Source: an uncultured Bacteroidota bacterium
GTDB taxonomy: Bacteria; Bacteroidota; Bacteroidia; Flavobacteriales; Flavobacteriaceae
Assembly: GCA_902536935.1 (NCBI GenBank)
Contig: CACAZM010000001.1
Location: 86,013-150,012 of the forward strand
DNA: 64,000 nucleotides
Direction: 5' to 3'
The translations under genes were made by a program, and so were the position numbers. Below, piece by piece: positions 53,439 to 62,285 of this stretch (the stretch's first letter is position 1; every line of letters begins with the position of its first letter). The notes below the pieces were generated by a model that was not told the DNA's origin, made no database searches, and saw only the letters and a list, made by a program, of their open reading frames with translations.

Positions 53439-54895
53439 TAGTTCTTGTTTTGTAAATGTTGTTTTAACTCTTTTACATCGTCAAATTCCAAACGCTCACC
53501 TTTGATGTCTTGATAGGTTTCATGACCCTTACCAGCCACCAAAATTATATCTCCCTTATGGGCAAGCTGACAAGCCGTTTTTATCGCTTGTAACCGGCTT
53601 GAAATACTTATGTATTTTTTATAATATTCTGCTGGTACACCCGATTCGATCTGCTCAATAATCTTTTCAGGGTCTTCATTGCGCGGGTTGTCGGAAGTGA
53701 AAATCACTTTATCACTTAGTGTTGAGGCAATCCGTCCCATAAGTGGGCGTTTTGCCTTATCGCGATCACCCCCACAACCAAAGACGGTGATCAACATCTC
53801 ATTTCCAGTCCTGATTTTGTTAATCGTATCCAATACGTGGTTTAATGCATCTGGTGTATGCGCATAATCAACAATCGCTCGGACTGGATGCCCTCTACTT
53901 ACAACATTAAACCTTCCTGACACGGGCTCTACCGCACTCATAGCACTTAGGCTCTGGTCTACATTCTCTCCAAGTAACTGTGTGCAAGCATATACCGCCA
54001 ACATATTCGATGCGTTGAAGTCACCAACCAATGCCACCCATGTTTCTTTCCCGTCTATCCGAAGTTGCATTCCCGAAAAGTCATGCTCAAGGATTTTCGC
54101 TTTAAATTCAGCTGTGTTTTTTAACGCGTAGGAATGCTGCTTTGCAGCGCAGTTTTGCAACATATACTTGCCATTCTTATCATCGTGATTGCTCAGTGCA
54201 AAAGCGGTTGCTGGAAGTTTGTCAAAAAACTTCTTTTTGGTATCTCTATAACTTTCAAAAGTCTTGTGATAGTCGAGGTGGTCATGCGTAAGATTGGTGA
54301 ATATCCCACCTGAAAAATGAAGCCCCTCTATTCGATGCTGGTCGATCCCATGAGACGAGACTTCCATAAAGCAATACGAAACGTCCGCTTCGACCATTTT
54401 TGCCAAAAGGGAATTGATCTCCATTGGGTCGGGTGTTGTGTGTGTTGCTGGGTAGTGATGCTCGTTAATGGCGTTGGCAATTGTGGATAACTTACCAACT
54501 GAAAACCCAAGGTGCTGGAATACTTCAAACAACAATTGAACAATCGATGTTTTGCCGTTGGTTCCTGTCACCCCAATAAGACTGAGTTTGGCAGAAGGTC
54601 GGTTGTGATAATTAGACGCGATAACAGCATAAGCACTACGGCATTGAAAGCTTTGCACATAGGTAATTCCTTCCACTTGCTTTATGGGTAATTCTTCGCA
54701 AAGGATTGCAATAGCACCCTTCTTTACAGCATCATCAATGTAGCTGTGCCCGTCGTGAAACTCTCCTCGAATGGCGACAAACAATGCATCAGGTTCAACC
54801 TGACGTGAATCAGCAGTCACGTTCCCAATCGAAACAGATGTAGTCCCGAAAACATACTCTATGGATACGCCAAAAAGTAATTCTTTCAGTTGCAT
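53438..54895 (-). CDS. murE: UDP-MurNAc-tripeptide synthetase (meso-diaminopimelate-adding)
   Basis: This 485-residue Mur ligase adds the third amino acid of the stem peptide. Marks are [16 protein letters not shown], the ATP loop [43 protein letters not shown], and the substrate-selecting [14 protein letters not shown]. The DNPR motif is the known signature for meso-diaminopimelate rather than lysine, so the cell wall is of the DAP type. It overlaps ftsI and mraY by one base each. Confidence 0.97.
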   Translation of the reverse strand: MQLKELLFGVSIEYVFGTTSVSIGNVTADSRQVEPDALFVAIRGEFHDGHSYIDDAVKKGAIAILCEELPIKQVEGITYVQSFQCRSAYAVIASNYHNRPSAKLSLIGVTGTNGKTSIVQLLFEVFQHLGFSVGKLSTIANAINEHHYPATHTTPDPMEINSLLAKMVEADVSYCFMEVSSHGIDQHRIEGLHFSGGIFTNLTHDHLDYHKTFESYRDTKKKFFDKLPATAFALSNHDDKNGKYMLQNCAAKQHSYALKNTAEFKAKILEHDFSGMQLRIDGKETWVALVGDFNASNMLAVYACTQLLGENVDQSLSAMSAVEPVSGRFNVVSRGHPVRAIVDYAHTPDALNHVLDTINKIRTGNEMLITVFGCGGDRDKAKRPLMGRIASTLSDKVIFTSDNPRNEDPEKIIEQIESGVPAEYYKKYISISSRLQAIKTACQLAHKGDIILVAGKGHETYQDIKGERLEFDDVKELKQHLQNKN

Positions 54896-56754
54896 CAGGA
54901 TTTCTTTTGTGTTTTGGCTATTTTGACATCGGGTTCGACCAAGCTTTGGTTGGTCCCGTTCTTATTCCCCGTGATTTCCAAATAGCGATCTCTGCTGAGT
55001 TTGGTTTCTCTTGGAATTGAGCTGTATAGCTTGTGTGCAATTGTTTGAAAAACTGGGGCAGCTACCTGGTTTCCAAAATATCCTTTTTCTTTATCAGGGC
55101 GGTGAATGACCACTATGCAGGAATATTTGGGTTGGTCTGAGGGAAAATATCCTACAAAACTCGCCACGTATTGTACCTCCTCTGTATTGTAGTCCAGCTG
55201 ACAGGTTCCTGTTTTTCCAGAAATCGCAAAATTGGTATCATAAATGTTATGAGCTGTACCCCAAGGTTTTTCCACCACTCCTTTCAACATGCTTTTGACT
55301 TTGCCAATTGTCTCCTTGGAGCAAATGGAAGGGTTTATAATTTCGACTTCGGACTGCTTTTTGATTTGGCTCCTGGTGTTTTGAGTTTTTTCGATAAATC
55401 TGGGTCTCACCATGACGCCGTCATTGGCAATGGCGTTATAGAAAGTAAGCGTCTGCATTGGTGTCATTAACACCCCATACCCATAAGCCATCCATGGGAG
55501 AGATATCCCACTCCATCCTTTTTTATCGGGATGTGGGATGACTGGTTTTGCCTCGCCTACAATTGGTAATCCCAGTGGTTCGCTGAGCCCCATATTCATC
55601 AGACGATTTACAAATTGCTCTGGTTTTGAATTATACTCATTGTATATTGCCTGTACCATTCCTGTATTAGAGGAACGCTCAAAAATTTCGGAAATCGGAA
55701 TTTTGCCATAGCCCCCCTTTCGAGAATCACGCACTTTGTATTTACCGTAAAAAGTCAGTTCTCCATTTTGCGTATCAAAAACTGACGTCGTATCGATAAC
55801 TTGATCCTCAAGAGCAGCTACGAGTGCCATGAGCTTGAAGGTAGAACCGGGTTCGTGAGACTCCCCTATAGCGTAGTTGAGTTTTTCGTAATATTTTCCT
55901 TCTTTGGTACGACCCAAATTTGCCACGGCACGAATCGCTCCTGTTTCGGTTTCCATTACGATAGCTGTTCCGTGATCGGCTTCAAAATTTTCGAGAGCTC
56001 CAAGCAAAGCATGGTGAGTGACATCTTGAATGTTGACATCAAGTGTTGTTTGTACATCATACCCATCTTGTGGTTCTTGTAGATATGAATTGCTTAAAGG
56101 TTTCCATTCTCCATTTGCGATTTTTTGACGCATTTGTAGCCCTGGAATCCCGCGTAATTCATCTCCAAAAGCTCCTTCAAGCCCAACGCGCAGGTAGCTC
56201 CCGTTTGGCTGCTCTTGTTCATAGCCAATAGTCCGCTCGGCTATTTTACCTAAAGGTCTTTCGCGCACGGTCTTTCGCTCTACAACCAAGCCCCCGCGAA
56301 TGCCCCCCAATCGAAATAATGGAAAAGTTCTCAAACGATTCATTTGCCCATAACTCAGATCCTTTGCAATACGTTTGTACCGATGCTGTTTTTTATGAGC
56401 ATCAAGGAGGAGATTATGGTAATGATTGGGCGTATTCCCTAATAGAGAAGCAAGTGAGTCTGCAAGTACATCCACGTGACTCTCGAAACGACTAGTAGTC
56501 ACTGTAGCTGCATCAAAATGTATGGTATATCTCGGAACTGAAGTGGCAAGAAGACTGCCGTCATGCGCATATATATTTCCGCGAATCGGTTGAATATCAA
56601 AGTTTTGGACGGTTGTTTTTTCAGCAAGAAGTTTGTAGGAGTCTCCTTCTACTAGCTGGATGTGAATGATTTTATACCCAATCCCGAACCCGAGCAGAAA
56701 AAGCACAATCACCACAAATGAAAATCTAGAAATCAGTCTTTTTTGCTTTTCCAT
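54895..56754 (-). CDS. ftsI: FtsI / penicillin-binding protein (septal transpeptidase)
   Basis: This 619-residue class B PBP cross-links septal peptidoglycan. It has an N-terminal transmembrane helix (FSFVVIVLFLLGFGIGYKII), a pedestal domain with RGNIYAHDGSLLATS, and a transpeptidase with active-site S304 in EPGSTFKLMA, a following SSN motif (ERSSNTGMV) and the SGKTGTCQ motif. After the transpeptidase domain only about 45 residues remain (SIPRETKLSRDR onward). I see no C-terminal PASTA domain, which many Bacteroidota homologues of about 660 residues carry. ftsL starts 5 bases upstream. Confidence 0.95.
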   Translation of the reverse strand: MEKQKRLISRFSFVVIVLFLLGFGIGYKIIHIQLVEGDSYKLLAEKTTVQNFDIQPIRGNIYAHDGSLLATSVPRYTIHFDAATVTTSRFESHVDVLADSLASLLGNTPNHYHNLLLDAHKKQHRYKRIAKDLSYGQMNRLRTFPLFRLGGIRGGLVVERKTVRERPLGKIAERTIGYEQEQPNGSYLRVGLEGAFGDELRGIPGLQMRQKIANGEWKPLSNSYLQEPQDGYDVQTTLDVNIQDVTHHALLGALENFEADHGTAIVMETETGAIRAVANLGRTKEGKYYEKLNYAIGESHEPGSTFKLMALVAALEDQVIDTTSVFDTQNGELTFYGKYKVRDSRKGGYGKIPISEIFERSSNTGMVQAIYNEYNSKPEQFVNRLMNMGLSEPLGLPIVGEAKPVIPHPDKKGWSGISLPWMAYGYGVLMTPMQTLTFYNAIANDGVMVRPRFIEKTQNTRSQIKKQSEVEIINPSICSKETIGKVKSMLKGVVEKPWGTAHNIYDTNFAISGKTGTCQLDYNTEEVQYVASFVGYFPSDQPKYSCIVVIHRPDKEKGYFGNQVAAPVFQTIAHKLYSSIPRETKLSRDRYLEITGNKNGTNQSLVEPDVKIAKTQKKS

Positions 56755-56759
56755 TTATC

Positions 56760-57068
56760 TTATTCGATTATGATTTTTGTGGGAGGGGTGATAGAGGATA
56801 CAAATCCACGTTTGGACAATTTGCTTTTTACTTCCGTTTCCAAACGCATATACATGGCTTGGGTTCTCGTTTCTGCAAACCGACTTTTTAACGCTTGGAT
56901 TTCAGTGTTTAAAGCCGAAATCTGCATAACCTTTTGATCGATATTGTGAGAGGATGTAATCATGACACCCGCCAGAAAAAAGAAGAAAAATATGAGTCGC
57001 CAGTTCCGCAAGGCACCTTGCTGTACCAAGAAAGAACCTCGAAGAATTTCTAACATACTTTGTCTCAT
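56760..57068 (-). CDS. ftsL: FtsL-like cell division protein
   Basis: This 102-residue bitopic protein has a cytoplasmic N-terminus, one transmembrane helix (LIFFFFFLAGVMITSSH) and an extracytoplasmic helix with a heptad-like pattern (KVMQISALNTEIQALKSRFAE). Size, topology and position between rsmH and ftsI identify it as FtsL, a member of the FtsQLB-type divisome regulator. The sequence itself is poorly conserved across phyla. It overlaps rsmH by 4 bases. Confidence 0.88.
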   Translation of the reverse strand: MRQSMLEILRGSFLVQQGALRNWRLIFFFFFLAGVMITSSHNIDQKVMQISALNTEIQALKSRFAETRTQAMYMRLETEVKSKLSKRGFVSSITPPTKIIIE

Positions 57069-57967
57069 ATTTTCTCAGCTATTCGAAGTTTTGCACTACG
57101 TGCACGTTTGTTGTTTTGAATCTCAATTTCCATAGGCAGTGTCATGTTTCCCACCTTTTTCAGTGGCTTGTATGAACGCCCAAAATCATCTCTCACTGGC
57201 TCGTTTTCAAAGCAGCCATGCTGAATAAAGCGCTTAACAAGACGATCTTCTAAAGAGTGATAACTGATCACACAAAGTCTTCCGTTATGGTTGAGAACTT
57301 CTGCGCTTTGCTCTAAAAGCGATTTTAGGGCTTCCAACTCTTGATTAACCTCAATGCGTAGAGCTTGGAAAATTTGGGCCAATACTTTGTGTTGGATCTT
57401 TACTGGAACAATAGGGCGAAGAAGATCAACTAATTCCAAAGTTGTTTCGATGGGGTTTTCTTCTCTGGACTCAACGATCTTTGATGCAATCTTGCGCGCA
57501 TTCGTCAATTCCCCATATTGATAAAAGATATCACTCAGCTGCTCTTTTGTGTAGGTATTAATCACATCTTTTGCCGATGTTCCCTCAGACGAGTTCATTC
57601 GCATATCAAGTGGTCCGTCGAATCGTGTAGAAAACCCGCGAGTTGGTGTGTCAATTTGGTGAGAGGAAACACCTAAATCCGCAAGAATTCCGTCGACTTT
57701 ATCAACCTTATGAAATCGTAAAAAACGCTGTAGATAGGTAAAATTTTGATGGATGAAAATCAATCGCTCATCCACCCATGAATTTTCAATCGCATCTTCG
57801 TCCTGGTCAAAAGCAATCACCTTTCCGTCACTCCCAATCGCATCTAGAATAGCTTTAGTGTGTCCACCGCCACCAAAAGTCACGTCGACATAAGTGCCTG
57901 ATTCCTTGAGAGCCAACCCCTCAAGGCAAGCTTCCAATAAAACAGGATTATGATACATCTTCATCAT
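57065..57967 (-). CDS. rsmH: 16S rRNA m4C1402 methyltransferase
   Basis: This 300-residue SAM-dependent methyltransferase (MraW/RsmH) acts on the N4 position of C1402 in 16S rRNA. Marks are YHNPVLLEACLEGLALK, the SAM loop YVDVTFGGGGHTKAIL, DGILADLGVSSHQID, RGFSTRFDGPLDMRMN, RLCVISYHSLEDRLVKRF and NKRARSAKLRIAEKI. The start ATG follows another in-frame ATG by three codons, so the exact start could be slightly later. It overlaps mraZ by 20 bases. Confidence 0.97.
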   Translation of the reverse strand: MMKMYHNPVLLEACLEGLALKESGTYVDVTFGGGGHTKAILDAIGSDGKVIAFDQDEDAIENSWVDERLIFIHQNFTYLQRFLRFHKVDKVDGILADLGVSSHQIDTPTRGFSTRFDGPLDMRMNSSEGTSAKDVINTYTKEQLSDIFYQYGELTNARKIASKIVESREENPIETTLELVDLLRPIVPVKIQHKVLAQIFQALRIEVNQELEALKSLLEQSAEVLNHNGRLCVISYHSLEDRLVKRFIQHGCFENEPVRDDFGRSYKPLKKVGNMTLPMEIEIQNNKRARSAKLRIAEKI

Positions 57968-58403
57968 GATTTCCCATCACCTCTTCTGCCAATTCAGCAA
58001 AGTCAAGAGCAGCATCGTCAATGGCTTGTTCGTACAATTCCTTGTCCCAGATTTCAATCATGTTGATTGCGGATGACAGAACGAGCGATTTATTTAAAGA
58101 AGCAATTCCAAGAAGATCCTTTGGGACCAATATCCTAGTTGCAGCGTCTATATCGATCATTTTCACCCCAGCAGTAAATCGACGAATGAAATCGTTGTTT
58201 TTCTTTCTAAATCGATTGAGCTTATTCACTTTCTCCATCATGGCTGACCACTCCTCTAACGTATAAAGCTCCAAACACTTTTGAAACACAGAACGTTTGA
58301 GCACAAAGGTTTCAACTCCTTTGAGTTGCTTAACCAAAGACACGGGAAGTTTTACCCTGCCCTTGGGGTCTAATTTGCATTCATATGTGCCAACTACGTG
58401 CAT
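57948..58403 (-). CDS. mraZ: MraZ, transcriptional regulator of the dcw cluster
   Basis: This 151-residue protein is made of two AbrB/SpoVT-like swapped-hairpin halves (YECKLDPKGRVKLPVSLVKQL and IDIDAATRILVPKDLLG). MraZ binds repeated GTGG-type sequences upstream of its own gene and controls the dcw operon. Three 10-bp repeats of this kind are visible 38 bases upstream of the start, supporting autoregulation. It is the first gene of the cluster. Confidence 0.96.
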   Translation of the reverse strand: MHVVGTYECKLDPKGRVKLPVSLVKQLKGVETFVLKRSVFQKCLELYTLEEWSAMMEKVNKLNRFRKKNNDFIRRFTAGVKMIDIDAATRILVPKDLLGIASLNKSLVLSSAINMIEIWDKELYEQAIDDAALDFAELAEEVMGNHDEDVS

Positions 58404-58421
58404 TTACGACTTGAACTGAGT

Positions 58422-58429
58422 CAAATATA
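58422..58429 (-). promoter_or_regulatory. Minus-7 promoter element of the mraZ-dcw operon
   Basis: The minus strand reads TATATTTG, an exact match to the Bacteroidota minus-7 consensus TAnnTTTG. It places transcription start about 11 bases before the mraZ ATG at 58403. The region where a minus-33 box would lie is occupied by the GTGG repeats. Confidence 0.65.
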
Positions 58430-58440
58430 TCAATAAATTA

Positions 58441-58464
58441 CCACTTTTTACCACTTTTTACCAC
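58441..58464 (-). promoter_or_regulatory. Candidate MraZ operator: three 10-bp GTGG repeats
   Basis: The plus strand has CCACTTTTTA twice followed by CCAC, which on the minus strand is GTGG-N6-GTGG-N6-GTGG. Known MraZ operators are short runs of TGGG/GTGG-type repeats with ten-base periodicity upstream of mraZ. The site overlaps the expected minus-33 region of the promoter, which suits repression by bound MraZ. Confidence 0.7.
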
Positions 58465-58623
58465 TTTGTTGATAAATTCAAACACCTTCCGTTTAAGTGT
58501 GGCTTAAATCATTTATAATGAGGTTGTTGCCATTTTGTTAAGCAATTTCAATTGAGATTGTGAATTCTAAACCATTTGCTTTCACTTTATGTCAAATGAA
58601 TAAGGCAACTGACTTGAAATGGT

Positions 58624-58631
58624 TATATTTG
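58624..58631 (+). promoter_or_regulatory. Minus-7 promoter element upstream of the hydrolase gene
   Basis: TATATTTG matches TAnnTTTG exactly and lies 23 bases before the ATG at 58655. It begins inside the longer ORF given by the track (start 58619). This is the main reason for moving the start of the hydrolase to 58655. Confidence 0.6.
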
Positions 58632-58654
58632 CGCACTATATTGGCTTCAATAAG

Positions 58655-59419
58655 ATGAAACAAACAATAAGAACATCGGGGAAATTCAAATTCCTTGAAG
58701 TAGGCGCTGGAAAGCCAATCGTAATTCTTCATGGACTTATGGGAAGCTTGAGTAACTTTCAAGGTGTTACTAACTACTTTCCTGACAAAGGGTATCGGGT
58801 GATAATCCCCATGTTACCCATTTACGACCTCCCCTTGCTGAAAACCAACGTCAAAGAGTTTGCCAATTATGTCAATCAATTTATTTCCCATCTGAATTTA
58901 TCAGAAGTTACTTTGCTTGGAAACTCCCTTGGTGGGCATATTGGGCTGCTTGTTTCTTTATTATATCCCAATTACATCAAGGGACTTATCATCACAGGAA
59001 GCTCTGGGTTATATGAAAATTCAATGGGTGAAAGCTACCCTAAGAGAGAAGATAAAGACTATATGACACGAAAGTGCCAAGAGGTTTTTTACGATCCTAA
59101 AGTTGCTACTGACGATATTATTGATGAAGTATTTGAAACCGTCAATGATCGAAAAAAATTGGTTAAAATTCTAGCCATTGCAAAAAGTGCAATTCGACAT
59201 AATATGGCGAAAGATTTGCCCAAAATCCATGTTCCAACCGCCATAATATGGGGAGAAAATGACATTGTAACACCCCCTGAGGTTGGACATGACTTTAATC
59301 GTTTACTACCAAATTCTTCTTTATTTTGGATTGAAAAATGTGGTCATGTCCCCATGATGGAACATCCAGATCTTTTCAATGTGCATATGGAAGCTTGGCT
59401 AAACTCTCATTCAAATTGA
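58655..59419 (+). CDS. Alpha/beta-fold hydrolase
   Basis: From the ATG at 58655 (MKQTIRTSGKFKF) the protein has 254 residues. The track start at 58619 would place a promoter box inside the gene. The catalytic triad is visible: nucleophile S91 in LLGNSLGGHIG, acid D203 in WGENDIVTPP and H231 in CGHVPMMEHP. The HGLMGSLSNF motif supplies the oxyanion hole. It has no signal peptide, so it is cytoplasmic. The substrate is unknown. The family contains many esterases and C-C hydrolases. It starts a short run with engB (6-base gap). Confidence 0.88.
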   Translation: MKQTIRTSGKFKFLEVGAGKPIVILHGLMGSLSNFQGVTNYFPDKGYRVIIPMLPIYDLPLLKTNVKEFANYVNQFISHLNLSEVTLLGNSLGGHIGLLVSLLYPNYIKGLIITGSSGLYENSMGESYPKREDKDYMTRKCQEVFYDPKVATDDIIDEVFETVNDRKKLVKILAIAKSAIRHNMAKDLPKIHVPTAIIWGENDIVTPPEVGHDFNRLLPNSSLFWIEKCGHVPMMEHPDLFNVHMEAWLNSHSN

Positions 59420-59425
59420 GTTGCC

Positions 59426-60022
59426 ATGATTCATACTGCCCGTTTTTTGGTTAGCAACTCTTCTGTTGATCAGTGCCCAAAGTCTTCTCTTCCTGAGTAC
59501 GCGTTTATCGGCCGATCAAATGTTGGAAAATCATCAATAATCAATGCCTTGACCAACAATAAAAAACTAGCAAAAACATCTAGAACACCTGGAAAAACAA
59601 AGCTGATTAATCACTTTTTGATCAATGGAGCATGGTGCCTGGTTGACTTACCTGGTTATGGTTATGCCAAAATATCTAAACATGAGCGAAAGGAACTTAA
59701 AACACTGATCCAAAGATATTTTTCCAAACGTAAACAATTGGTCAATACTTTTGTTTTGATCGATAGTCGGCACAAACCGCAAGACATCGATGTCAATTTT
59801 ATCAATACTCTAGGTGCTAAACAATATCCATTCTCTATAGTTTTTACGAAGGTTGATAAACTCTCCAACACACAACGTCAAAACAATATATCAGTTTATA
59901 AATCGCATCTTTTGGATCAGGGATGGGAAAATGTTCCGCCATTATTTGAATCTTCAGCTAAGACTGGAGAAGGAAAAAAAGAAATTCTCAACTATATCGA
60001 AACAATCAATTCTAATCTTTAG
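59426..60022 (+). CDS. engB: Ribosome biogenesis GTP-binding protein EngB (YsxC/YihA)
   Basis: This 198-residue TrmE-Era-EngA-type GTPase is needed for assembly of the large ribosomal subunit. The G motifs are seen in order: G1 AFIGRSNVGKSSIINAL, G2 Thr in TSRTPGKTKLINHF, G3 LVDLPGYGYAKIS, G4 VFTKVDKLS and G5 ESSAKTGEGK. The start is preceded by the hydrolase stop by 6 bases. The 3' end overlaps the convergent gldC by 11 bases. Confidence 0.96.
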   Translation: MIHTARFLVSNSSVDQCPKSSLPEYAFIGRSNVGKSSIINALTNNKKLAKTSRTPGKTKLINHFLINGAWCLVDLPGYGYAKISKHERKELKTLIQRYFSKRKQLVNTFVLIDSRHKPQDIDVNFINTLGAKQYPFSIVFTKVDKLSNTQRQNNISVYKSHLLDQGWENVPPLFESSAKTGEGKKEILNYIETINSNL

Positions 60023-60356
60023 TTTTTTGGGCCTTGCCCAGGTTATGTTCACTTGAAAAATAATCGCAAAATTGCTGAAAAGCCTCGCCCATTTCAATAT
60101 CTTGTGTTGCTTTCATGTACGAGCTGCGAATCCCGACAAGCGTTTGGTGAACAAATACACGCATTTGATCAACAGGCATCTTTTTCGTCCATAAATCGAT
60201 GCGTGCACTTTCTTGGGTTTCTTTGTCCCAGGTGCTTAAAAAAACGGCGTGTGTTTCTTGCTGGTCAATACCACCATCTGTGGCAGACCAACTTAGCTTT
60301 TCTGGTACATGATTATCATCAAGGGTGACATCTATGGTGATACTGGTCTTTTTCAT
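60012..60356 (-). CDS. gldC: Gliding motility protein GldC
   Basis: This 114-residue soluble protein has the characteristic opening KKTSITIDVTLDDNHVPEKLSWSATDGG. The following HAVFLSTWDKETQESARIDLWTKKMPVDQM segment is also characteristic. It matches the GldC family, an accessory gliding factor in Flavobacteriia. No signal peptide is present. It is coupled to gldB by a 4-base overlap, as in gliding flavobacteria. Confidence 0.93.
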   Translation of the reverse strand: MKKTSITIDVTLDDNHVPEKLSWSATDGGIDQQETHAVFLSTWDKETQESARIDLWTKKMPVDQMRVFVHQTLVGIRSSYMKATQDIEMGEAFQQFCDYFSSEHNLGKAQKTKD

Positions 60357-61327
60357 CTTCTTCGAGGTTTATATTTTGATTTTTCAAACAATTCTCTGTA
60401 AGGAGTACTAAGGAGCTGCGCAATGGATTTTTGTTCTTTCATTTGGTAGGCCTTAACGATTTGAAGACCTAGCCATTGACCGATTTGACCTGGAGAGTCT
60501 ACGTCAATATTCAAATAAAATTTTGAAAAGGGCGCCGGCGAAATAAAACGTTTTATCAACTCTGGATCTGTACTGTAAAGCAACTCTTTGGAAACAAAGA
60601 AATTCCAGATTTCTTTTTCGTTCGTCATTACCCAAGCGAGCTGGTCAGGGGTGTAGCCCAAAATTTTATTTTCTGAATAATCGGATAAAATCGATTGTTT
60701 CAAGAACTGAATTTTCCCTGAATAAATCAATTGTGCTAAAAAGGTACGGTCTTTGGGTAATTCAATTCGATTTTTTGCAAATGATTCTGCTAGTTCTTTT
60801 GATAGATTTTTCAACTCCATTTGCTGACGTAAATACAAGGCAATTCCCTCATACATATGGTGATTAATACCCAAAAAATTGTCAATTGCAATCAATGCCA
60901 TGCTATCGTTGAGAATGACTTTATTGTTGTAGTCAACGTCCGAAGTAATAGTAAACACCCTTTTGGGCACACGAGCATTCTCAAAAACACGAGGAAGACC
61001 ATCCATAAAAGGGTTCAGTTGGTCTTGAATATCCGAATTCGAAATCGATTTGGTCTGTTCATACAAAGTTAGCTGTAAGGAATCTGTACGTCGATTGACC
61101 CATACAGAAAAGGGATAGCTTTTTGGAAAAAAATAAGGAAACCTTTGCTCGACTTGTTTAAGGGAGTCGGGATGGGTATCAAAAAAAATCCTTTCAAAAC
61201 GTATGAGTTCATAGGATTGGGGAGAAGCCTTTGATGTTTTTCGGTTTGAGCAACTCCAAAATAGGATAGGAATAATCAAAAGAAGTAAAATTGAACAAAA
61301 CTTGTTTCTGAATCCGTGCATAAACAT
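60353..61327 (-). CDS. gldB: Gliding motility lipoprotein GldB
   Basis: This 324-residue lipoprotein has lipobox PILFWSC, then a helical domain (RFERIFFDTHPDSLKQVEQRFPYFFP) typical of GldB. GldB is needed for gliding and associated surface machinery in Flavobacteriia, and its precise role is not established. The pair gldB-gldC is divergent from nadE, separated by 66 bases. Its presence indicates a T9SS-bearing lineage, consistent with the T9SS tails in the PUL. Confidence 0.92.
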   Translation of the reverse strand: MFMHGFRNKFCSILLLLIIPILFWSCSNRKTSKASPQSYELIRFERIFFDTHPDSLKQVEQRFPYFFPKSYPFSVWVNRRTDSLQLTLYEQTKSISNSDIQDQLNPFMDGLPRVFENARVPKRVFTITSDVDYNNKVILNDSMALIAIDNFLGINHHMYEGIALYLRQQMELKNLSKELAESFAKNRIELPKDRTFLAQLIYSGKIQFLKQSILSDYSENKILGYTPDQLAWVMTNEKEIWNFFVSKELLYSTDPELIKRFISPAPFSKFYLNIDVDSPGQIGQWLGLQIVKAYQMKEQKSIAQLLSTPYRELFEKSKYKPRRR

Positions 61328-61393
61328 TACCTTTGAAAGTAAAATTAGAGTTTACGAAGCTACTATTTTTTTAGACGATAATTCAGTTATGCT

Positions 61394-62182
61394 ATGAAAA
61401 CTAAAGACGTTGCCCATCATATTATAAATTGGTTAAATGACTATGCAGAAGAGTCAAAGCTATACGGCTTTGTTGTCGGAGTTTCCGGTGGTGTTGATTC
61501 CGCACTTACTTCTACCTTATGTGCCAATACAGGCAAACCTACACTTTGCCTTGAAATGCCAATACACCAAGAGAAAGATCAAGTTAGTCGAGCCAATAGT
61601 CATACAAATTGGCTTGCAAAAAATTTCAGTAATGTAAGAGTAAAAGTCGTGGCGCTAAATACCTTGTATGATAGCTTTTGCCAGTTGGACGCTGAAAGGA
61701 ATGACAACACAAACACCCCCCTTTCTTTAGCAAATACACGTTCTCGTTTACGAATGGCAACTTTATACTATTTCGCATCACAAGAACGCTTTCTTGTAGC
61801 TGGTACGGGTAATAAAGTTGAAGATTTTGGGGTTGGGTTTTACACCAAATACGGAGATGGCGGAGTTGATGTTAGTCCTATAGCAGATTTGATGAAAAGT
61901 CAGGTGAGAGAACTCGCTGCACATTTGGGGGTACATGGTTCCATTGTTCAGGCAGCTCCAACTGATGGGTTGTGGGACGATAATCGAACTGATGAAGACC
62001 AACTAGGTGCAACCTATGATGAGCTTGAATGGGCAATGAAACAACAAGAAAACGGAAAAAACGTAGCTGACTTTACAGATCGAGAGCAGACCGTTTTTAC
62101 TATTTATGAAAAACACCACACAATGAATAAACACAAAATGGTTCCGATCCCCGTTTGTGTGATACCGCAGCATTTAAAATAA
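61394..62182 (+). CDS. nadE: NAD(+) synthase (ammonia-dependent)
   Basis: This 262-residue N-type ATP pyrophosphatase makes NAD from deamido-NAD. The PP-loop is GVSGGVDSALTSTL, followed by ANTRSRLRMATLYYFA, GTGNKVEDFGVGFYTKYGDG and LWDDNRTDEDQLGATYDELEWAM. The absence of an N-terminal nitrilase domain shows that it uses ammonia rather than glutamine. It is the usual neighbour of gldB in flavobacteria. Confidence 0.96.
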   Translation: MKTKDVAHHIINWLNDYAEESKLYGFVVGVSGGVDSALTSTLCANTGKPTLCLEMPIHQEKDQVSRANSHTNWLAKNFSNVRVKVVALNTLYDSFCQLDAERNDNTNTPLSLANTRSRLRMATLYYFASQERFLVAGTGNKVEDFGVGFYTKYGDGGVDVSPIADLMKSQVRELAAHLGVHGSIVQAAPTDGLWDDNRTDEDQLGATYDELEWAMKQQENGKNVADFTDREQTVFTIYEKHHTMNKHKMVPIPVCVIPQHLK

Positions 62183-62285
62183 TTTTTTGTTATTTTTTTG
62201 AAGAATTTACTTACGTTCTTTGTAGTTTGTTTCAATTGTTGTTTCTTTAGGCAACCAACACAATTAAACATATTATTTTAAGTCT

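Noticed and set aside
58619-58654. Upstream ATG start of the alpha/beta hydrolase
   Set aside because: An exact TATATTTG promoter box lies just inside it. The ATG at 58655 gives a normal N-terminus.
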